Shown in pieces: positions 56,234-64,000 of a stretch of DNA of 64,000 nt. Location of the stretch: contig NW_025954964.1 of the NCBI RefSeq assembly GCF_022376445.1, positions 434,001 to 498,000 on the forward strand, written 5' to 3'. Made by a program: the position numbers and the translations under genes. The first letter of the stretch is position 1. Every line of letters begins with the position of its first letter. The stretch is from Fomitopsis serialis (lineage: Eukaryota > Basidiomycota > Agaricomycetes > Polyporales > Fomitopsidaceae). The notes below the pieces were generated by a model. It was not told where the DNA came from. It made no database searches and was given only the letters and a program-made list of their open reading frames with translations.

Positions 56234-58411
56234 CTATGTCAGCGAAGAGCGCAGATATGGGTGTCTGCGCGACGGCGGTGACACGCTGAACGGCGCTGGG
56301 TGGACCGTCGGGCGTCGCTGGATCGTTGGTAACATCGATCTTGGGCGCGGTTGGAGGGCACGCAGTCTGCTGTGGGCTCGGAGGTAGGGTACGTCTGTAG
56401 GTGGGAGCGCCGGTGCTGCATCGTGATGCGGGCTGGGAGGCAAAGGAATCTCTGTTGGTTGCGTCGCGCTCTGGGACACTTCGTCGCCACCCTCGCGTTT
56501 GTTCTCCTTGCTTTCTGCAGCTACAGCTGTCGCGTCGCGGGAGCCTGATGGCGCATGTCCTCCGCGTTTAGGTGGTAGGGTCTTGTCGCTGCGTCCCTTC
56601 TGAGCCGTCGTACTTCCATGGGACACGCCCGCGCGCTGTGTGGTTTCAGCCTTCGGGATCGGTTTCGCCCTCTCGTTAGCCTTCGGAACAGCAGGCTTTA
56701 CCTGCCTGGTCTTTGGCACAACGGCGACCTTAGCTGGAACGCCACCGCGAGGCTCCGCACTGCGAGACCGCTTAGCGGGTCCAAGCGGTGCCTGCGGTTT
56801 GCGTTCAGCGTTGTCACCTCCACGTTTAACTTCTGGTACAGCGGCAGGTTGTGGCTCTGGTTCTGGCGGCAGCACACGCGGTACCCGCCTCGCACCACCG
56901 ACGACGCGATGGGGTCTCTCCGCCACTTCCTGTCGCGAGGGAGGCATCGCCGCCATACTTGATACAGGGCGTATCGGACCCGTTCTGCTGCGGCCGGGTG
57001 GGTCCTGCGGTACATCCTGCCGAACCACAGGTCTCCTCGGCCCCGACGTGCTGCCCTGCGCTTGCGGGCGGAAGGGACCCGAATCTACTTGTCGAGATGC
57101 CGTCGTCGATGTCGATGTCGCGGAACGTGACGGAGCTTCAGCTGGAGTGGACTGGAACAACCTGTCATCGCTAGAGTCCTTGGTGATCCCTTGAACGCGG
57201 CCCTTGCCCATATCGCCTGCCGCGCCGATGTTCGCACCACTTCTGCTGGGGACAATGGATGGGGGAGGCATATCCGTCCTGCCAGCTGCAGAACGACCCG
57301 ATGGTGCAGCGACATGTCTTCTGTCTCCCGAGATCTGCCTCTGCCGGGCTATCGCAGTAGATTGTGCGGTTGACCCAGCAAGATCTGACGAAGACGCGGA
57401 TCGCATGTGCACCCGACTCGTTGGAACCGCCTGCGTAGACGAACCCCCGGCCGTAGACTTCAAGGCCGATGTCGAAGACGAAAATTGTAACGGTGGCAGT
57501 TTGCCGTCGTTGGAGCGGGTAGACTGTGCAGACGGGGGACGGCTTTGTGGATTAGACGGTATCGCTATAGGTTTGGGCTTGATGTCTAGATATTTCTTCA
57601 TAGTCGGTGTGAGAGGTTGTGTGAATCTAGCGTCGTGATTGTCAACAAAGTTAGTTCCGAAGATGGGAGAGCGCACTCACTTGTCTACCCTCGACGGCAG
57701 CACAAGCTTGTACGCCTCGAAAACCTTCCGCCCTACTTTCCTCACGTCCGCACTGGCGTCCGTCGCAGTTGCCCTGATGATGATCTCAATCTCCCGCGCC
57801 CGCGGCTCCTTCTCTAAATCCGGAGTGTTCAAGCTGTTCAGGCAGGCCAGCGCGCATTCCGCGACGCTCAGGCGCAGCGAGACAGACTTGTCCTTCACCG
57901 ACTCGACGAAGTACGACAAGACCGACGGAGACTGGGAATACTCGATAACAGTGAGCAAGCACTGGCGCGCGCGGACTGGAAGACTTTGTTGGGGCGGGTG
58001 CACAGCCGAGGAGCGTCGGGAGGAAGAGGGCATCAGGCCTTCGAAGGCAGGGCCTATGTTCGTGACGAGGACGGTGAAGAAATCGATGGCTGCGCCGGAC
58101 AACCGAGAGCGTTCGGAGTTCACAGCGGTGGTGAGGGAGCGCGACATCGGACGCACGGATACGACGGTTTCCTGAGGCCACATGGTGGCGTTGCCCCTCA
58201 GAAGGGAGCTAAATGTAAGCAGTGCATAAGAATGCCATCCCAGGTCTCCTCTGACTCAGTTACAGACAGCGGATCGCGCAAGGCGTCCAGTTGTTGCGCA
58301 TACGCGGCAGGAGTCTGGCACTGATCAGTCGAATGCGTCAGTATTTCACTGAGAACTGGGCAATGTGTGCGGTAATACCTTGATGGCGTTTGGGGGTGGT
58401 TTGGGAGCCAT
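56234..58411 (-). CDS. CLASP-N / TOG-domain microtubule-associated protein
   Basis: Exon 1 (58411-58379) encodes MAPKPPPNAIK. An intron with GTATTA...ATCAG (58378-58321) joins CQTPAAYAQQLDALRDPLSV. A second intron (57680-57627) follows VLPSRVD, and the last exon runs to the stop at 56234. The helical part SRSLTTAVNSERSRLSGAAI, LPVRARQCLLTVIEYSQSPS, KDKSVSLRLSVAECALACLN and DASADVRKVGRKVFEAYKLV matches a CLASP N-terminal (TOG-like) domain, which binds tubulin. It is followed by LTPTMKKYLDIK and about 450 residues of low-complexity basic, Ser/Pro-rich sequence, likely microtubule-lattice binding. The frame between ESEETWDGI and TFSSLLRGNATMW (about 58205-58250) is not continuous. A weak 59-nt intron (donor GTCTGT) or a one-base error would restore it. 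Confidence 0.78.
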
Positions 58412-59282
58412 GGGCAAGTTGACCGTCGTGGAGGATGAGGTTAGTGTTCAAGTCGTCGCGTAACGTCCACATGGCGAACCCAACCGTGGCCTCATGTTCC
58501 ACGTGATCGTGTTGTGGCTTACCGCGTCTGATCGGCGCTCGACGCTCTCCTCGTCTCTCCTCCCCTTCGGCACTCTGCTCAACTCGAGGATCAGACGATT
58601 TGACGCAACAAAAGAGGGTCCCTGCAGTGACTTATGCTACATATCTCATTGATTTGAAAATAGCTACCGTTAGGGGGCCTTGCGCCCGCTCAATCTCACT
58701 TCCGCTAGGCCAAATGCACTGTCTGAGTAGATTCTGAAGTCGAGGCGAGGGCGCAAGTTCCTCGTATTCGTTATGAGTTCAACGGATCCGGGGCGCTCAT
58801 TCTCTCACTTCTTTGCATGCATACGTCAACAGCTGCTCTGGTTATAAGCAATCGTATTTCAGTACCTGTACCTGTCCAAGGCCCAAGCTTGGCTATACAA
58901 GCGATCAGTCAGATACGTTCCACCGATGTAAGTCGACGTCCTGTATGTAGGTCTCGCAGCTACAGTGGCCTTAGATGCAGGATTCGAGCCAGGCAGAGCT
59001 GGGGATGATGTCTTCTTCTCATGACCATTTGCTCCGCGTTGAGACTCGTATAAGTGCACTATTCCGCAACGGCCCCTTCCCCCAGGACTCAAATACTCGC
59101 GCATGTGCTTTGCATAAGTACTCAAAGCAAAGATTGTGATACGTCTGACTATGCAACGAATGGTAACGCATGAAGCACTGAGCACCTCCCAATCGGTGCC
59201 TGTTTTAAGTTCATGAGATGTGAATAGCATGCTTGATAAGTAGCCCGGCGTAGAAATCGACTCTGTACCCACGGCTATCGAC
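58412..59282. promoter_or_regulatory. Divergent intergenic region (CLASP / proline racemase)
   Basis: 871 bp between two start codons pointing outward. It should hold both promoters. Open frames here (for example 58859-59284, minus) have no family features. No tRNA or other RNA gene was found. Confidence 0.45.
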
Positions 59283-60630
59283 ATGGACGTTCACAAGAGG
59301 ATCTCCGCAGCAAAGGACACGGACATAGTAATCCACACAGTGGACATGCATACGTCTGGCGAAGTTAGTGCTACATTATCATATCATAGCTCGCCGCTCG
59401 GGTACGCTGACGATGTGATACACGTTCGCAGCCGACCCGCATCGTGGTGTCAGGATATCCTGAGCTCCGTGGTCATACCCTACTGCAAAAGAGGGCCTAT
59501 GCGAAGGAGCAACTGGATCATCTACGCACTAGGTGTGCCCTCATAGATCCCGGATGCGACTAGATGCCGACCAGATCGTCCTAGGTTGATGTGGGAGCCG
59601 AGGGGCCATACAGACATGTACGGAGCGTTGCTGGTACAGACCACGGAGATGACAGAGAGCGGGCATGCGGACATTGGAGTGCTCTTCATGCACAATGGTG
59701 CGTCGAAAATCCGCAGACGAATTGCGTGATCGTGACAGTGGTGTGTACAGAGGGATACTCGACGATGTGCGGACATGGGACGATTGCCCTCGGGCGATTC
59801 TTGATCGACACGCAAGACAGATCGGTCTTCCCTCTGCGCGAGCAGCTGAAGTACGACGCCGAGAAGCGCGAAACGGAGTTGCGACTGCACGCGCCGTGCG
59901 GTGTCGTGCATGTAACAGTGCCGACAGTGATGGATGACGGCAAGGCGCGCTCGGACGAGAGTCGGCCAGTGACGTTCATCAGCGTGCCCAGCTTCGCGTC
60001 AGCGCGGGACGTATACGTGGACATACCGGAGACCGAGCGCTGGGCAGCTCTCCGCGCGAAGGGTGGAACGCAAGTGCGCGTTGACGTCGCGTACGGAGGC
60101 GCGTTCTATGCCATCGTGGAAGCGACAGAGCTCGGGTTCGAGGGCATCGTAGGCCGCGGGATCTCGTTGCGAGAACTAGACGAGGCGACGGCGACGCTGA
60201 AGAGGCTTTTGGCGGGTCGGCGGGAGCTAGTGAGGCACCCGAGCGAGCCGGAGCTGGAGTACCTGTACGGGGCCATCGTGACCGACGAAGCAGAGGGCGC
60301 ACGCCGCAGCGTCGGGCTGTGCTTCTTCGCGGAGCAGGAGGTGGACCGCTCGCCGTGCGGGTCCGGGGTGAGTGCGCGCGTCGCCGCGGCGGTCGCGGCG
60401 GGACGGATGGCGGTGGGGGAGACGGCGCTGTTCGACTCGCCGGTCAGCGTGGGCGGCGGCGGCGGCTTCACGGGGACGGCCGTGGCGGAGGTCGCCGTGG
60501 GCGGGGCGGCGGGCGTGCGGGTGGCGGTGGGCGGGCGGGGTGGTACACGGGGGCGCATGTGTTTGTGTGCGAGGGCGGCGACGCGCGGGTGGCGGGGTTC
60601 CTGTTTCGCGACGCCTTAAGTATGACGTAG
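59283..60630 (+). CDS. Proline racemase / hydroxyproline epimerase family enzyme
   Basis: Exons 59283-59363, 59432-59532, 59585-59697 and from 59751. All introns are 51-68 nt with GT/AG ends and join in phase: [10 protein letters not shown] to [14 protein letters not shown], then [17 protein letters not shown], then [20 protein letters not shown]. The first catalytic Cys is in MCGHGT and the second in [15 protein letters not shown]. Both being Cys points to a racemase/epimerase rather than a trans-3-hydroxyproline dehydratase, which has Thr at the second site. The conserved C-terminus [20 protein letters not shown] is present but one base out of frame, after a G-rich run near 60535. Read literally the protein ends at 60619 (387 residues) with a foreign tail. 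With one base restored it ends at 60630. Whether that is a real mutation or an assembly error cannot be told. Confidence 0.88.
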
Positions 60631-60676
60631 TATTTTGGGTCCAACCTGGCCATGATGTCATTACCATACTCGGCCG

Positions 60677-60683
60677 TATATAA
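60677..60683 (+). promoter_or_regulatory. Probable TATA box for the OM14-like gene
   Basis: TATATAA lies 73 bp before the ATG at 60756, within the 125-bp spacer after the racemase gene. Position and sequence fit a core promoter. Confidence 0.5.
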
Positions 60684-60755
60684 CGCGTCGGCCTGAATGG
60701 TCGTCTGCCATCTGCTCACCGACCCCACCGTACACCACACTCGCATCCGCCAGCC

Positions 60756-61736
60756 ATGTCGTACGCCTCAGTCGCTGCTCACAACGCCCCGCCCCCCTCT
60801 GAACAGGTACTTTCACAGCATGTCTCCTCCGTGGCAGCAGCCTAACCTCATCCACCAGCCCCACCCAGACCAGGCTCTCTTCTCCACAGAGCCGCCCTCC
60901 GCGGACAACATCGCGGACGACGCGATCAAGGTCAACGTCGTGGCCCCAGACTTCCGCTCTAATCCCGAGACCACCACCTCCATCTCGGGACCGCCTCCCG
61001 TAGCAAGTGGTGCACCCAAGTCTGGGCACCACGGTGCAAAGGGCAAGGGCAAGCGGTACCTCCACGAAGCCGAAGAGGAGGGCTCCTACCTGTATGTGCG
61101 CGCCAGGCAGTACATCTTCCAACCTGGTGTCGCGGGTGGTCTTCTCGGGCTCGGTGCGCCGTTTTTGTTCTTCTGCATCTCGCTCACCGCTGATGGCCGT
61201 CATCCTGCAGTAAACGTCGGTCTCATCTCCTTCGCGGGCTACTCCTTCTACACCAAGCCATCCCTTCGTCGCGACACGCGTGCCATCGGTTCCGCCGCTG
61301 CCGCGACTCTTCTACTCCTCACCGGCGAGGGCTATGCCGCTGGAAAGTATCGCGAGACCCCCAGAGGTCAGGAGGAAGAGGCCAAGGCAAAGAAGGAAGG
61401 TGCTGCACTGTACCGCTATGCTAGGGAGCACATTCTCCGTCCTGGCGTTCTAGGTGGCCTTGTCGGTGTTGGTAAGTCGCGTGACCGCATACGTTCATCA
61501 TACGTGTACTGAACGTCCACGCAGTCAACGCGGGTGTCTTGGGTGCGATCGGATATTACGCATACACTGAGTGGGACCGCCCTCGCTGGGATAAACGTCT
61601 CGTGTCCGCCGTCTCTGTCGGCCTGTTGACGCTCTGGTCCGGTGAAGGGTGCGTACTTTCCATGCCTTTGTCCGTGTAGTGGCTCACGTCCCTCTGCAGC
61701 TACCTGGCCGAGCGGTACCGGGAGACCAAGCATTAA
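60756..61736 (+). CDS. OM14-like mitochondrial outer-membrane protein
   Basis: Five exons (60756-60806, 60859-61153, 61211-61471, 61525-61648, 61700-61736) total 768 nt, giving 255 residues. The start is MSYASVAAHNAPPPSEQ, followed by a polar N-terminal region and a basic stretch (KGKGKRYLHEA). Then comes a duplicated unit: YLYVRARQYIFQPGVAGGLL with VNVGLISFAGYSFY, and YRYAREHILRPGVLGGLVGV with VNAGVLGAIGYYAYTEWDRP. Each unit is followed by a hydrophobic helix and a GEGY.A..YRET motif. Three or four membrane helices are likely. This layout resembles fungal proteins with the OM14 C-terminal domain, an outer-membrane protein of mitochondria linked to import and ribosome docking in yeast. Assignment by resemblance only. 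The internal duplication and exon model are directly visible. Confidence 0.68.
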
Positions 61737-62174
61737 TGACACGACCGCAAGTGCGCTGTTGCGGAAAATGACCCTTCAGAATGAGATTCAGCGAATGTGG
61801 CACACACGTCCACCCCTCCTTCACATGACCCTGTATGATATCCTCAGTATAGTACATGTACACCTTCGGAAACGTATCTTCTTGCATCTCATGCTTGCAT
61901 TCCTCGCTGGGGGATTGGTGGGACACGGTGTATCGATAAGTGTGGACGAACCAATACCAGTGAGTAGATTCGCCGTAGCGGTGGGCGGTAAACAGCATAC
62001 TTGCCATATCTGGCGCACTCGTTGGCCACAAGCGCCCATGACGGGAATGGCCGAAACTCAAAATTTCTGGTCATCTCGAGTACTCCGCGTAATCGACCCG
62101 CGCACTCTCGCACCCGCCCTTGCGCTCGACCCTAGCTGCCCCTCGTCGCTCACACTCAAAAGCACACAGCAGCC
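61737..62174. other. Intergenic, 438 bp
   Basis: Spacer between the OM14-like gene and eIF3c. It holds the 3' flank of the former and the promoter of the latter. No TATA box is evident. Nothing else was recognised. Confidence 0.45.
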
Positions 62175-64000
62175 ATGTCTCGATTCTTCCGCGCAGCCGG
62201 CGACAGCGACAGCGACTCCGAGTCGTCCTCCGAGGAGGAGCTCATGTCCAGCGACGATGAGGGCGCACCCTCCGCACCCAAGGCCCCCGGGGCCAAGCCA
62301 GCCATGTCGCGTTTCCTGCGCACCGCGGGCAGCGATTCCGACTCGTCCGACGATGACGAGAGTGAAAGCGAGGATGAGAGCGAGAACAGCCAGAATGAGG
62401 AGCAAGGGCAGCAGAGGCGGAGCCGTTTTCTGCGGACGGACCTGGATGACGACGCGAGCGACGAGGATGTTACGCGGGTGGTCAAGAGCGCGAGGGACAA
62501 GCGGTTGGAGGAGATGGAGGCGTGCGGGAAGACGATGGACAATGCGCTAAAGATCAACGACTGGGTCGCCATCTCTAACGGTGCGTCGCAGGCCATCTGC
62601 TACGCGCATACAGCCGCTCACGAGAAGCAGAGTTTGACAAGCTGGTGCGCATGGTGCAGCGCCAGCAGAACGTCTCAGAGCCCATCCCGCCTTTCTACAT
62701 CAAGCAATTGGTCAATCTGGAGGGCGCGCTGAACACGGCGGTGGCGAAGGAGAAGGAATCGAAGAAGAAGATGAATGCGAGCAATGCCCGCGCGCTCAAC
62801 GGAATGAGGCAGAAAGTCAAAAAGGTGACGAAGGAGTACGAAGCCGACGTCAAGCGCTTCCAGGCGGTCAGTCGTTTCAGAGGTAGCCCGTGTCTTCCGC
62901 TAATATTGGTTGCACCCTTCTGCCTGCGTATCAACGTCCTGCGTGATTTCACAGGACCCAGAGGCGTTCGAGCGAGAGTACACCGCGATCGTAGCGCCTG
63001 AGGCACCTCCCCCCGTAGCAAGAGCGAGGACAAGGAGGGCCGCCGAGAGTGAAGATGAGAACGCTGAAGATGATGCGTTTACCACTGTCGGCAAGGGCGG
63101 CAAGGCGATGGCCTTCACGCCAGAAAGCATTTTCAAGAACCTGCAGCTTGTGCAGGAGGCTCGCGGGAAGAAGGTTTGTAGATCCTCGTTGGACCTTCAA
63201 GTCAGTCGTCTTACCTTGACACCAGAACACCAACAGGCAAGACCAAATCAGTATCTTGGAGAAGCTGCTTGCCGTCGCTGTGACTTCGTACCAGCGCATT
63301 CGTGTCCTCCTCACCCTGATCTCCGCGCGTTTCGACTACAACTCTTCCGTCGCGACGCACATGCCCATCGAGCTGTGGGTCAACGCGCAGGGCGAAGTGG
63401 ACCAACTGATCGGCATCATCATGCGCGAGCCGCTGTACGTGATCCAAGAGATCACGGAAGACTACGACGATCTTGCGGAGCGGACGCCGGAGACGGAGAA
63501 GGACGGCGTTGTGCGCATCCGCGGGAGCATCATCAGCTTCGTGGACCGCCTCGACGACGAGTTCACGAAGAGCCTGCAGAACATCGACCCGCATGGGACG
63601 GAGTATGTTGACAGGCTTAAGGATGAGAAGGGCTTGTACTGCACGATTTGCCGGTCACAAGCGCTGTACGAGAAGAACAACAGCGAAGACCCCCTCGGTC
63701 GTGTCATCATGCGGCGGTTAGAGCACATTTACTCAAAGGTCCGTAATTACATCAGCAATCCATTTCTAAAGTATACTCACATCTCAAACAGCCGGACGCT
63801 GTCGTTCACGCTCTCGAGTCCACCGTTGCAGCCTCAGATATCAAGCCATCGATCGTCCTGGACGCCGAGGGCGAAACTTCCACCTTGATCCACTCTCTGT
63901 GCATTCATCTCTACAAGTCAAGCAATTCCCTCCTTCGTACCCGTGCCATGCTCTGCCACATCTATCACTACGGCCTCCACAACGACTTCCACACTGCTCG
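62175..64000 (+). CDS. NIP1: Translation initiation factor eIF3 subunit C (5' part)
   Basis: Exons 62175-62580, 62631-62866, 62955-63173, 63226-63738 and from 63792 to the window end. The start [16 protein letters not shown] opens an acidic Ser/Asp/Glu-rich region with a repeated SRF(F/L)R motif, characteristic of eIF3c/NIP1 N-termini, which contact eIF1 and eIF5. Then come [30 protein letters not shown] joined to [56 protein letters not shown] and [20 protein letters not shown]. The final visible exon ends in [20 protein letters not shown]. The C-terminal PCI domain lies outside the window. All introns are 49-88 nt and in phase. eIF3c is an essential scaffold of the eIF3 complex on the 40S subunit. 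Confidence 0.95.

Noticed and set aside
58975..59000. GGATTCGAGCC, a possible tRNA B box on the minus strand
   Set aside because: The flanks do not form T-arm or acceptor stems.
60106..60667. Long minus-strand frames over the proline racemase gene
   Set aside because: GC-rich antisense shadows of the conserved sense frame.
1..64000. CRISPR arrays, bacterial operons, viral genes
   Set aside because: Nothing of this kind is seen. Repeats are dispersed eukaryotic elements and genes have spliceosomal introns.

Overview
The window looks like a piece of an Agaricomycete (mushroom-type Basidiomycota) nuclear genome. The evidence is introns of about 40-60 nt with GT/AG ends, conserved core eukaryotic genes, and transposase types that are typical of these fungi (Plavaka, hAT, pogo, DUF6532 and TET/JBP-type genes). 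It splits sharply into a transposon island (1 to about 50.9 kb) and a compact core-gene block (50,955 to 64,000).

Transposon island. Its backbone is a family of AT-rich, CpG-poor elements without recognisable genes, called the A/B family here. One end (A) reads TTACGATCCCTGAGG inward. The other end (B) finishes in CCCAGCAAGT. Copies or fragments end at 647, run 1038-7400, end at 9094 and 9621, run 11272-24466, run 34657-38577 (truncated), run 43107-48914, and end at 50243. Copy 1 (1038-7400) sits inside a decayed hAT transposase gene. Copy 2 (11272-24466, opposite orientation) splits a Plavaka transposase gene into an N-terminal half (24467-26078) and a C-terminal half (9622-11271). Copy 2 was later hit by a 6,952-bp DNA transposon (16210-23161). 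That transposon has 34-bp inverted ends and an 8-bp target duplication; its long gene appears to join a Ulp1-type cysteine protease, a zinc finger and an RNase H-like transposase. Copy 4 (43107-48914) carries a nested pogo/Tc1-mariner element with perfect 25-bp inverted ends and a TA duplication. The transposase genes are decayed, and most of the nonsense codons seen are TGA.

Between copies 2 and 3 (26-34.6 kb) lie two unrecognised intron-containing genes, a TET/JBP-type 2-oxoglutarate/Fe(II) dioxygenase gene (30709-31549), a DDE transposase remnant, C-rich low-complexity DNA and a nested hairpin. Copy 3 abuts a decayed DUF6532 gene.

Core block. In order: a CLIP-170-type microtubule plus-end protein (minus), mitochondrial ribosomal protein bL34 (plus), a CLASP-N/TOG-type microtubule protein (minus), a proline racemase/hydroxyproline epimerase family enzyme (plus), a small mitochondrial outer-membrane OM14-like protein (plus), and the start of eIF3c/NIP1 (plus), which runs off the window. 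CLIP and bL34 share a 307-bp head-to-head promoter region. CLASP and the racemase are divergently transcribed.

Exon boundaries were read by eye from splice signals and family conservation. For CLIP and the OM14-like gene the exon sums are multiples of three, which supports the models.
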